Shown: piece by piece, positions 1 to 5,561 of the stretch
Layout of the letters: the number at the start of each line of letters is the position of its first letter
How positions within the stretch are numbered: the first letter of the stretch is position 1
From: an uncultured Bacilli bacterium
GTDB lineage: Bacteria; Bacillota_I; Bacilli_A; RF39; UBA660
Length of the DNA stretch: 9,866 nt
Assembly: GCA_947631885.1 (NCBI GenBank)
Contig: CANRMZ010000031.1
Coordinates: 1 to 9,866, forward strand
Direction: 5' to 3'
Made by a program: the position numbers and the translations under genes
Notes under the pieces: generated by a model
The model's input: only the letters and a program-made list of their open reading frames with translations
Told to the model about the DNA's origin: nothing
Databases searched by the model: none

Positions 1-1
1 A

Positions 2-310
2 GCTCTTGAGTCGAACTGGGGAAAGAGTCAGTTGTCAAAAGAATCGAATAATTATTTTGGTATAAAAGGATCAACGAATGCTCAAAACTATGCCACAAAA
101 GAGTTTACGAATAATCAATGGCAAAAAGTTCAAGCATCTTTCCGGACCTATTCCTCTTTAGAAGAATCTATTTATGATTATGCAAATTTAATTAAGAATG
201 GCACATCCTGGAATGCCGATTTATATCAAGGGGTCATTTCAGCTAATCATTATAAAGATGCTGCAAAAGCTTTAGCAATTGATGAAGTCTATACCGATTT
301 GTTACCGTAA
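2..310 (+). CDS. Peptidoglycan glucosaminidase, 3'-terminal part, with a foreign tail
   Basis: The gene enters from the left edge, so the start is not seen. The open frame from base 2 reads A-L-E-S-N-W-G-K-S and then N-N-Y-F-G-I-K-G-S. These are hallmarks of the glucosaminidase (GH73/LytG-like) domain, which cleaves GlcNAc-MurNAc bonds in the cell wall; the Glu at bases 8-10 is the expected catalytic acid. Family-like sequence continues through L-Y-Q-G-V-I and the A-A-K-A-L stretch at about 260-277. The domain usually goes on for some 20 more residues, but here the frame changes identity to I-D-E-V-Y-T-D-L-L-P, which belongs to a P-type ATPase, and stops at TAA 308-310. The catalytic side is present, so weak activity cannot be excluded, but the C-terminal end of the fold is lost. 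The family call is firm; whether the gene works is unknown. Confidence 0.8.
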   Translation, partial: ALESNWGKSQLSKESNNYFGIKGSTNAQNYATKEFTNNQWQKVQASFRTYSSLEESIYDYANLIKNGTSWNADLYQGVISANHYKDAAKALAIDEVYTDLLP

Positions 311-715
311 GATAAAGTAAAAAAAGTCGAGGAATTATTGCAAAATAAAAAAACTAACAAAGTAGCTTTTGTGGGTGATGGTATTAACGATGCTCCGGTT
401 TTAGCTTTAGCCGATGTAGGCATTGCTATGGGTGCTTTAGGAGCTGATAGTGCTATCGAAGCCGCCGATATTGTTATCATGACTGATGAACTTCAAAAGA
501 TTAATACTGTTATAAAATTATCTAATAAAACTATGAAGATTGTAAAAGAAAATATTACTTTAGCCATTGCTATAAAAATAATAGTATTAGTTCTTACATT
601 AATTAGTCTATCAACAATGTGGGAAGCGGTTTTTGCCGATGTTGGAGTTACTTTAATCGCAGTTCTTAATTCTTTAAGAAATTTAAGAGCAAATAAAAAG
701 TTGCAAATAAAATAA
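278..715 (+). pseudogene. C-terminal remnant of a Zn/Cd/Pb-type P1B-2 ATPase
   Basis: Only about the last fifth of a heavy-metal-exporting ATPase remains. From 278 the frame reads I-D-E-V-Y-T-D-L-L-P, a stop (308-310), then D-K-V-K-K-V-E-E-L-L and G-D-G-I-N-D-A-P, the hinge motif of the P domain. Two membrane helices follow. They carry the Lys of N-I-T-L-A-I-A-I-K and the Asp of F-A-D-V-G, the signature expected of Zn/Cd (P1B-2) rather than Cu pumps. The phosphorylation site, CPC helix, actuator domain and N-terminus are all missing. In the family the stop position is usually Gln (L-L-P-Q-D-K), so a single CAA-to-TAA change explains it. A TTG at 338 could in principle restart translation, but the product would lack the ATPase core. 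It is in the same frame as the glucosaminidase fragment to its left. It ends one base from the convergent sortase stop codon. Confidence 0.85.
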
Positions 716-731
716 TTTATTCTTGCAACTT
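688..731 (-). terminator. Intrinsic terminator of the adhesin-sortase operon
   Basis: A 9-base arm at 698-706 (AAGTTGCAA) pairs perfectly with 723-731. An inner 5-base arm (707-711 with 716-720) follows after a 2-base bulge. Read on the minus strand, the hairpin is followed by a T-rich stretch (complement of 691-697), as in Rho-independent terminators. It ends transcription just after the sortase gene. The hairpin contains the stop codons of both convergent genes and reaches into the last codons of the ATPase remnant. On the plus strand no T-run follows, so it should act mainly in one direction. Confidence 0.6.
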
Positions 732-1283
732 AGCAATAACTATAAGTCGATTTTTATTATTATTTTCACAAGTGACTAATGTTAATATCTTTTGATCATT
801 ACATTGTTGAAAATAAGAAAAGTCATTATCATTTATTACGTGTTTTTCCACAATAATATATTTATAGGAATTTAAGTTGGTTACAATTTTAATTTCGTCT
901 CCAACTTTAGTATGATGCAAATTTTGAAAAACATTGATAATGCTATGGCCTGCTAAAATAGTATTACCATATTTATCATCAAGATCAGCAGAGCCGCTCA
1001 GGTGACCAACAAAGCCTTTATCGAGATTCTTAGTATCAGTTCCATTTATGATTAGTCTTTTAATATGATATTTTTCAAGTTCTATATATCCAAGATAATC
1101 ATTACTTAAAGCATTGTAAGATATGTCATTAACTTGGGCGTGAGAATTATAAAATTGTTGCGAAATTATTGTTTCTGTTTCTTTTTGGTTTAATTTTTTA
1201 CTATCAACGAATTTCCAACAACTAAAAATTGAATAAAGGAACATTATTAAACCAACATATCTAATAATTTTTCTTTTTGCCAT
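717..1283 (-). CDS. Sortase (transpeptidase for surface protein anchoring)
   Basis: A 188-residue membrane-anchored cysteine transpeptidase that cuts a C-terminal sorting motif and joins the protein to the cell wall or to another pilin subunit. The N-terminus has one membrane helix (about residues 8-21) and then the beta-barrel sortase fold. The catalytic triad is visible: His113 in T-I-L-A-G-H-S, Cys172 in T-L-V-T-C, and Arg179. The Y-L-G-Y-I-E-L-E stretch (63-70) and the G-T-D-T-K-N-L segment (81-87) fit the family's usual first strand and loop. The length is normal for small class B/C/D-like enzymes; the exact class cannot be settled by eye. The ATG lies inside the 3' end of the adhesin gene (23-base overlap, different frame) with only a distant, weak ribosome site, so translational coupling is likely. 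Its natural substrate is probably the adhesin encoded directly upstream. Confidence 0.93.
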   Translation of the reverse strand: MAKRKIIRYVGLIMFLYSIFSCWKFVDSKKLNQKETETIISQQFYNSHAQVNDISYNALSNDYLGYIELEKYHIKRLIINGTDTKNLDKGFVGHLSGSADLDDKYGNTILAGHSIINVFQNLHHTKVGDEIKIVTNLNSYKYIIVEKHVINDNDFSYFQQCNDQKILTLVTCENNNKNRLIVIAKLQE

Positions 1284-3987
1284 AGATTAATAAAATAATT
1301 CCTGTTAAAGCATTACCACAAATTATCAACATTTTTGGGAAATCTGTGTTAAAAGTATTAGGCATTTCTTCCTTTTCATCTTTCATTGTAGCCTTAACAA
1401 CTTGACCATCTTCCTTGATTTCGAAAAACATTTTTTCATCATTTAAAATATATCCTTCGGGAGCTTCTTTTTCAAGAATATAGTATTTGCCATATTCTAA
1501 ATTCTTAATAATAATTTTACCCTTATTATCAGTTTTTCCTGAGAAGATGAGCTCATCATTTTCAACTTTATAAATCTCAATTAAGGCATTAGGTAAAGGT
1601 TTTGAAGTTGATAAGTCTTCTTTGTTAAACTCTAAGTCTCCCTTGATTTTGTCGTTAGTCATTTCAGCTTTAACTATTTCATCATTTTCCTTAATTTCAA
1701 AATATAATTTTTCTTTAGTTAATTTATATCCTGTAATAGTTTCAGTTTCTATTATGTAGAATTTTCCTACAAACAAATTATCAACATTTATTTGGCCATT
1801 GGCATCAGTAATACCTGAATATATTAGTTCATTATTATCCGTATATATTTCTATTTTTACTCCTGGCATTTCTTTACCAGTCGATATATCTTTTTTGGTA
1901 AATAATAAATGGCCTTTTTCTAAATAGTTTTTTAAAGTAAATGTTTCCGACACTATAGGAGTATATTGATCTTTATATTTAAGATGGATTTCATATAATT
2001 TACCATCAAGAACATATCCAACTTTAGTTTCTAATTCTTTTAAAAAATACTTTCCTAGTTTTAGATTATCGATATTTATATGACCATCTGTATCGGTTGT
2101 ATATTTTTTTATCAAAGAACCATTTTCGTCATATAAGCCGAATATGATGTTTGGTAAGGGAATTTCTTGATAGATGAAAATTCCATCTTTAATAACTACT
2201 TTTTCCCCAATTTTATTAATTTGTATTTGCCCTTTTACTTCCGTATTAGGAAATTTCAGCTCAATAATAGCATCAAATCCATCAGAACTTTTAATATCGG
2301 CATTTTCATTAATAGAAAACTTTATAGGATTAGGATTCCATAAATATCCATCAATTAATTCATCAACTTCCTCCAATTGATAGTTACCTGAACTCAAAGG
2401 GTAGGGTGTTATCAAAACGCCATTTTCATCAGTTGCAAATTCACAATAGGTTTTATTACTTGGATAAGCTACTGTTTGGCATACATACTCATTTGATGCT
2501 AAATCTTTAATTTTAAATTTAATTCCCGCTTTGAAAATCTTATTACCATCTTGATCAACTTTGATAACTTTAACTCGTGCAGTGATTTCGGCATTAGAAA
2601 ACACCTTATTAACCATCGGACCAGATTCAGTAATTTCAAATTCATAGTCTTTCATTTTTTCAAAACCTACCGGTTTAGATAACTGTCTTAAAATGTATTT
2701 ACCATAAGGTAATTTAAAGGTTATCTTACCATCTTTATCCGTTGTTAAAGCTTTAATAAGATTATCATTCATATCATAAATACCAAACTGAACATTTGCT
2801 TCAGGAGTTAAAATCTCGGTTTTTCCTGAAGCTTTTACTTTGGTAATGGTATATTCTCTTTCAATTACTTTTTCTTTTACTTTAATATCTACACTTAAAT
2901 TATTTGTCTGCATATCAAAGTAATATTTTTGTGTATCAAGCTCGTATCCTTTGCTAGGAGTGATTTCTTGAAGATAGTATCGCCCTAAACCAGGTAAGTA
3001 ATCACTTATAGTGTATCCGTTTTCATCAGTTATTATCTGCGAAACATAACTACCATCTTCCTTATATATTCCATATACAGCACCTTTTAAAGAAGCCTGT
3101 CCTTGAGGTTTTGATAGCCCAGTATCATAATCTTGTTTATGAATTGATACCTTGCCACCATTTGTTCTAATATTTATTTGGGTACTAACTGGATCATAGC
3201 TTCCAACTTCAATAACTTTTTGGGAATCAACATCCACATATATAATTGATGGAAGTGAAAATCGAGTATCTTTTTTAGTTAGAGTTATAGTATCATTACC
3301 AATACTACTAGCATTTATTGTTAGCTCATTTGAATTTTTATTAACCACAATACCTTCGCTATTAACTACATTATATTTAGTTAAAACCCCATTTTTATCT
3401 GTTAAATGTAAAGAACCTCCTACTGCCATTTCAAAATTATCGGAGCCGAAATCCGGAATAATGTAATGGCTTGCAATTAAGCTTTCCATTTCCTTCATTT
3501 CATCTTCAAATCTTGTTATTCTGGTTCCTACCAGAGTGTCTGTAAAGTAAATATCATATCCATGAGGGACAGTTTGCCAAATCATATATTGCGTAACACT
3601 ATACCATTTTAAATCACTATGATCGATAGTATCATCTTTATAACCATATCCATAATAAGCAAGTAATTGAATTCTTTGCCACTGTTCGGCCGTAAGATTA
3701 GCGTAATTAAATTGATTATAATCATATCCTGTGTATGTGTTAACCGGCGATAAATCAGCCTGTATCTCAATGCAATAAACGAACTGATTGTTACTTTTTC
3801 TTGTTATCATCGATAATTGAAAGTAATCTGGTTCAGTGCCTGGCTTTTCCTTTGCAAGATATGTATTAGGTATCCACATATAAACTTCATTAAATTGGTC
3901 TTTATAAGTATCTGCTTTCACTTTTGCTATTGGAGTTACTACAACTAAAACTAATAAAAATAATAAATATTTAAATTGTCTTTTCAA
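1261..3987 (-). CDS. Thioester-domain, multi-CnaB surface adhesin (TIE-type protein)
   Basis: A 908-residue secreted, cell-wall-anchored protein. Residues 1-26 are a signal peptide. Residues about 30-160 form a Cys-Gln thioester domain: Cys72 in F-V-Y-C-I-E and Gln133 in V-T-Q-Y-M-I-W are the expected bond partners. Such domains in Gram-positive adhesins can bind host proteins covalently. A linker domain (about 165-275) is followed by six CnaB/SpaA-like beta domains starting near 279, 377, 468, 586, 691 and 782. Several keep the Lys of the first strand (284, 698, 789) and the Glu (341, 747, 839) needed for internal isopeptide bonds. The third domain has an extra Cys pair (503, 515). The C-terminus has a sorting signal: M-P-N-T-F (875-879), a hydrophobic helix (about 886-903) and a KKK tail. 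The last motif position is Phe rather than the canonical Gly. The start is TTG, chosen because it gives an intact signal peptide and follows an AGAGGGGG ribosome site by 7 bases. Confidence 0.92.
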   Translation of the reverse strand: MKRQFKYLLFLLVLVVVTPIAKVKADTYKDQFNEVYMWIPNTYLAKEKPGTEPDYFQLSMITRKSNNQFVYCIEIQADLSPVNTYTGYDYNQFNYANLTAEQWQRIQLLAYYGYGYKDDTIDHSDLKWYSVTQYMIWQTVPHGYDIYFTDTLVGTRITRFEDEMKEMESLIASHYIIPDFGSDNFEMAVGGSLHLTDKNGVLTKYNVVNSEGIVVNKNSNELTINASSIGNDTITLTKKDTRFSLPSIIYVDVDSQKVIEVGSYDPVSTQINIRTNGGKVSIHKQDYDTGLSKPQGQASLKGAVYGIYKEDGSYVSQIITDENGYTISDYLPGLGRYYLQEITPSKGYELDTQKYYFDMQTNNLSVDIKVKEKVIEREYTITKVKASGKTEILTPEANVQFGIYDMNDNLIKALTTDKDGKITFKLPYGKYILRQLSKPVGFEKMKDYEFEITESGPMVNKVFSNAEITARVKVIKVDQDGNKIFKAGIKFKIKDLASNEYVCQTVAYPSNKTYCEFATDENGVLITPYPLSSGNYQLEEVDELIDGYLWNPNPIKFSINENADIKSSDGFDAIIELKFPNTEVKGQIQINKIGEKVVIKDGIFIYQEIPLPNIIFGLYDENGSLIKKYTTDTDGHINIDNLKLGKYFLKELETKVGYVLDGKLYEIHLKYKDQYTPIVSETFTLKNYLEKGHLLFTKKDISTGKEMPGVKIEIYTDNNELIYSGITDANGQINVDNLFVGKFYIIETETITGYKLTKEKLYFEIKENDEIVKAEMTNDKIKGDLEFNKEDLSTSKPLPNALIEIYKVENDELIFSGKTDNKGKIIIKNLEYGKYYILEKEAPEGYILNDEKMFFEIKEDGQVVKATMKDEKEEMPNTFNTDFPKMLIICGNALTGIILLIYGKKKNY
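1366..3153 (-). repeat. Array of six CnaB/SpaA-type domains within the adhesin
   Basis: This part of the adhesin gene encodes residues 279-874 as six consecutive beta-sandwich units of about 90-118 residues. Each unit has a K-x-D or K-x-E first strand, a T-D-x-x-G turn in the middle, a G-K-Y or G-x-Y strand, and a Glu followed by G-Y. The last two units (691-781 and 782-874) resemble each other most and look like the youngest duplication. The others are well diverged, so the array is not a DNA-level tandem repeat. Such stalks hold the thioester head away from the cell wall. Confidence 0.8.
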
Positions 3988-3994
3988 TTATATA

Positions 3995-4002
3995 CCCCCT
4001 CT
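3995..4002 (-). promoter_or_regulatory. Ribosome binding site supporting a TTG start
   Basis: On the minus strand this reads AGAGGGGG, 7 bases before the TTG at 3985-3987. No ATG or GTG in the correct frame is better placed, so this site decides the start of the adhesin gene. It has the same unusual G-run as the site of the first gene of the operon. Confidence 0.65.
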
Positions 4003-4016
4003 CAATGTTAAAAAGA

Positions 4017-4556
4017 TTATTCTTTAAGTGATATATCGTGATAGTCATGCATTATTCCTGAGTTAGGCTCATATAACGTGAGCATATAGTAAACGTCCCC
4101 ACAATCATCAGGAAAATAATCACAAATGTACCCATAGCCCATTTCAAGGTATTTGTCACCCGTATTAGTACAATCTTCAAAAGAAGAGAAATCTGGCCTT
4201 ACAAAGCTAAAAATAAACTTTAATGGCTCACATTTTCCTTCCGCTGGATCTTTATCATATGTCTCTTCTTTATTAGACTTATCATCTTCAGGCTCTTTAA
4301 GAATATCATCTTTACTAACATTATCTACTTCATTATTTTGCTTAATATCATTATTAGTGTTTTGATCTTCTATATTTTCATTATTAATTTCTATATTTTT
4401 ATTTTCTAAAATTTCGTTATTCTCTGTATCCGTAATTGGAATATTTTCCTCATTACTATTAATATTGATGTCTGTATAGAAATTATCTTTAATAAAAAGA
4501 TTTGTAATAGTAGTTGTTAATAACATAAATATTATAATTAAACAATTTTTTAACAT
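4017..4556 (-). CDS. Secreted Asn/Glu-rich protein with a four-cysteine C-terminal domain
   Basis: I do not recognise a family. The 179-residue product has an N-terminal hydrophobic segment (about 5-21) that is a signal peptide or membrane anchor. A long low-complexity stretch rich in Asn, Glu, Asp and Ile follows (about 28-105) and is probably disordered. The compact C-terminal domain (about 106-179) is aromatic-rich and has cysteines at 109, 129, 145 and 152. An even number of cysteines in an exported domain suggests two disulphides. There is no sorting motif, so it is not a sortase substrate. ATG start; AAAGGGA lies about 8 bases upstream. It sits between the regulator and the adhesin genes, 29 bases from the latter, so a role as an accessory, ligand or sensor of the adhesin system is possible but is only inference. 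Confidence 0.75.
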   Translation of the reverse strand: MLKNCLIIIFMLLTTTITNLFIKDNFYTDININSNEENIPITDTENNEILENKNIEINNENIEDQNTNNDIKQNNEVDNVSKDDILKEPEDDKSNKEETYDKDPAEGKCEPLKFIFSFVRPDFSSFEDCTNTGDKYLEMGYGYICDYFPDDCGDVYYMLTLYEPNSGIMHDYHDISLKE

Positions 4557-4634
4557 AAGTACATCCCTTTCTTTTTTCTACAAAATATTTGTTAATTATT
4601 TTTCATATGTCACTTTTCCTTTCTCATGCTTTAA

Positions 4635-5090
4635 TTATTTAAAGCACTTATAATCTAAACCAAGGGCAGATACGAATTTAATACATGCACTTTTACGTAT
4701 TTCTCGAACTTTATCTTTACCATAATTTATCGTATCCATTATTTCTTGCTCACTTTTACACTTATAGAAGATTAGACTAAAAACCTGAAGTTCAAGTTCA
4801 TTTAATTTTCTAAGTGCTAAAGTTATTTTTGATAACAATTCTCTTTTTTGACTTTCATCTTTGACTTTCAATAATAGATTCTTAAGATTAATATCGGTAA
4901 TACTAAGGGAATCTACTTTGATAGAGTCATCATATCTAACTCGAAAATCAGTAGTGATTTTAGGCAAAGATACATTTGCATCTTTAAGCTTTAAATACTT
5001 AAAAAGAGCAAATATTATCAAAATCAAGTTTCTTAATTTCACATAATCATATAAAGATAGTTCCTCTTTACTAAGTAATGAATTATTCAT
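4635..5090 (-). CDS. Sigma-region-4-like / ArpU-like DNA-binding protein
   Basis: A 151-residue basic protein, first gene of the adhesin operon. The C-terminal half (about 80-147) looks like a sigma-70 region 4 or ArpU-type helix-turn-helix: K-L-N-E-L-E-L-Q-V-F-S, then S-E-Q-E-I as the first helix, Y-G-K-D-K-V-R-E-I as the recognition helix, and a final K-S-A-x-x-K-F helix. The N-terminal half (1-75) is hydrophobic and charged with no recognisable domain, and no convincing sigma region 2 is seen. It is therefore more likely a small regulator than a complete sigma factor. ATG start; an AAGGGGGG ribosome site ends 5 bases upstream. It may control its own operon through the complex 5091-5561 region. 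The fold is a motif-level judgement; a profile search would settle it. Confidence 0.7.
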   Translation of the reverse strand: MNNSLLSKEELSLYDYVKLRNLILIIFALFKYLKLKDANVSLPKITTDFRVRYDDSIKVDSLSITDINLKNLLLKVKDESQKRELLSKITLALRKLNELELQVFSLIFYKCKSEQEIMDTINYGKDKVREIRKSACIKFVSALGLDYKCFK

Positions 5091-5095
5091 ATTAA

Positions 5096-5103
5096 CCCCC
5101 CTT
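5096..5103 (-). promoter_or_regulatory. G-rich ribosome binding site of the sigma-like gene
   Basis: Reads AAGGGGGG on the minus strand, 5 bases before the ATG at 5088-5090. The six-G run is unusual for such an AT-rich genome and matches the style of the adhesin gene's site. Confidence 0.65.
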
Positions 5104-5113
5104 GGTTAGAATA

Positions 5114-5127
5114 CTTTCTTAAGAAAG
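5114..5127. promoter_or_regulatory. 14-base perfect palindrome before the operon's first gene
   Basis: The sequence CTTTCTTAAGAAAG is perfectly self-complementary. It lies 10 bases before the ribosome site of the sigma-like gene and shares bases 5122-5127 with the left 17-base inverted repeat arm. It could be an operator for a dimeric regulator, or half of a recombination site. As RNA, its folding would compete with pairing between the two long arms. Function is inferred from position only. Confidence 0.45.
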
Positions 5128-5138
5128 ATACTTTTATT
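5122..5138 (+). repeat. Left arm of a 17-base perfect inverted repeat
   Basis: Reads AGAAAGATACTTTTATT on the plus strand. Its exact reverse complement lies at 5290-5306. The two arms bound a 185-base segment with 151 bases between them. Flanking bases do not match beyond 17, so the arms have sharp ends. It lies 31 bases upstream of the first operon gene. Confidence 0.85.
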
Positions 5139-5150
5139 TATTTTTTGAAG

Positions 5151-5193
5151 AAAAAAAGGAAGTAAAAGCATCAAAGGATACATACTACTTCCT
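5151..5193 (-). terminator. Terminator-like hairpin inside the operon leader
   Basis: Arm 5157-5164 (AGGAAGTA) pairs perfectly with 5186-5193 around a 21-base loop. On the minus strand the hairpin is followed at once by six T (complement of 5151-5156), the hallmark of an intrinsic terminator. It faces transcripts from the promoter at 5355-5383, before they reach the sigma-like gene at 5090. The stem has only three G-C pairs, so it is probably partial. It lies inside the inverted-repeat segment, so inverting that segment would put the T-run on the wrong side. Confidence 0.5.
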
Positions 5194-5230
5194 CAACATT
5201 ATGAATAAAACACAAAAAATAATAAAATAT

Positions 5231-5259
5231 ATAGTACAACTAAATTTTTAGAAAGGCAA
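5231..5259 (-). promoter_or_regulatory. Possible weak internal promoter for the adhesin operon
   Basis: On the minus strand TTGCCT (5254-5259) and TACTAT (5231-5236) are 17 bases apart. Each matches the sigma-A consensus at four of six positions. It lies within the inverted-repeat segment and reads toward the terminator-like hairpin. Chance matches are common in AT-rich DNA. Confidence 0.3.
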
Positions 5260-5289
5260 CTAGATTTAATAAGTTAATAGTAAATAAAC

Positions 5290-5306
5290 AATAAAAGTAT
5301 CTTTCT
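5290..5306 (-). repeat. Right arm of the 17-base perfect inverted repeat
   Basis: Reads AATAAAAGTATCTTTCT on the plus strand and is the exact reverse complement of 5122-5138. It lies about 40 bases downstream of the expected transcription start of the operon promoter, so the bounded segment is between promoter and gene. Confidence 0.85.
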
Positions 5307-5354
5307 ATATTGAATACGAAATAAATTTACGCAATATGTTCCGCATTCACCTAT

Positions 5355-5383
5355 ATTATAGCAATCGCGTAAGGTAGAGTAAA
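5355..5383 (-). promoter_or_regulatory. Main promoter of the adhesin-sortase operon
   Basis: On the minus strand TTTACT (5378-5383) is followed by a 17-base spacer and a perfect TATAAT (5355-5360). A TG one base before it forms an extended -10 (TGCTATAAT). The start would be near 5348, giving a leader of about 258 bases before the ATG at 5090. It is the best sigma-A-like site in the region on this strand. Confidence 0.6.
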
Positions 5384-5387
5384 TTAG

Positions 5388-5422
5388 GAAAAAATGTCTT
5401 GCAAAAATCTGAAAAAATGTCT
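5388..5422 (-). promoter_or_regulatory. Two 12-base direct repeats upstream of the operon promoter
   Basis: AGACATTTTTTC occurs twice on the minus strand, at 5388-5399 and 5411-5422, with starts 23 bases apart (about two helical turns). The repeat centres fall near -45 and -68 relative to the predicted start, typical for an activator dimer next to RNA polymerase. Paired direct repeats with this spacing resemble sites of LytTR-type and some other response regulators, but the regulator is not identified. Confidence 0.5.
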
Positions 5423-5538
5423 GAACCAAAAGAATGAAATCCCATTTTATAGCAATTATTTTAAAAAGATACATATATAGATATATATCCTTAAATAAGA
5501 TTGATTATTTAAAATCTCGATTTTTAGAAACAAAAGGT

Positions 5539-5544
5539 TATAAT
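5539..5544 (+). promoter_or_regulatory. -10 box of the first small secreted protein gene
   Basis: A perfect TATAAT ends 17 bases before the ATG at 5562. The position of a -35 (near 5516-5521) has no good match. The transcript would start near 5551, almost at the ribosome site AGAGGG (5551-5556), so the leader is about ten bases. Confidence 0.45.
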
Positions 5545-5561
5545 ATCTAAAGAGGGAATTT

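Larger units (their letters stand above)
5091..5561. other. Divergent control region between the adhesin operon and the + strand genes
   Basis: This 471-base gap contains no convincing gene. Its left two thirds hold, from the first operon gene outward on the minus strand, a G-rich ribosome site, a 14-base palindrome, an inverted repeat arm, a terminator-like hairpin, a weak internal promoter, the second inverted repeat arm, a strong promoter and a pair of direct repeats. Each is listed separately. The stretch 5423-5538 is AT-rich with TATA-like runs near 5470-5490, and I see no further defined element there. The + strand promoter for the next gene lies at 5539-5544. Confidence 0.7.

Noticed and set aside
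308..310. TAA read as Gln (genetic code change)
   Set aside because: TAA ends most other genes in the window, so recoding is not credible; a point mutation or sequence error explains it.
278..715. The ATPase remnant as a broken duplicate of the copA gene in the window
   Set aside because: Its membrane helices carry the Zn/Cd-type (P1B-2) residues, while the complete gene has the Cu-type (P1B-1) pattern, so they are different subfamilies.
2240..2260. F-P-N-T-E within the adhesin (residues 579-583) as a second sorting motif
   Set aside because: It is not followed by a membrane helix and basic tail; it is the last strand of the third CnaB domain.
2174..2380. Plus-strand open frame within the adhesin gene
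   Set aside because: It lies wholly opposite a well-supported coding region, has no recognisable protein features, and is a shadow frame. The same holds for the opposite-strand frames at 289-480, 4153-4365, 4861-5046, 7263-7604 and 9327-9551.
1366..3153. Possible CRISPR-like or DNA tandem repeats in the adhesin gene
   Set aside because: The repetition is at protein-domain level with strongly diverged DNA and unit sizes near 270-350 bases.
5122..5306. The 17-base inverted repeats as ends of an insertion sequence or MITE
   Set aside because: The 185-base element has no target-site duplication that I can see at its ends, and its position between promoter and gene with an internal terminator fits a regulatory segment better. 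A MITE is not fully excluded.
5274..5474. Minus-strand 66-codon open frame across the control region
   Set aside because: It runs through the promoter and direct repeats, has only a distant weak ribosome site, and its Phe/Ile/Leu-rich product is what AT-rich non-coding DNA gives by chance.
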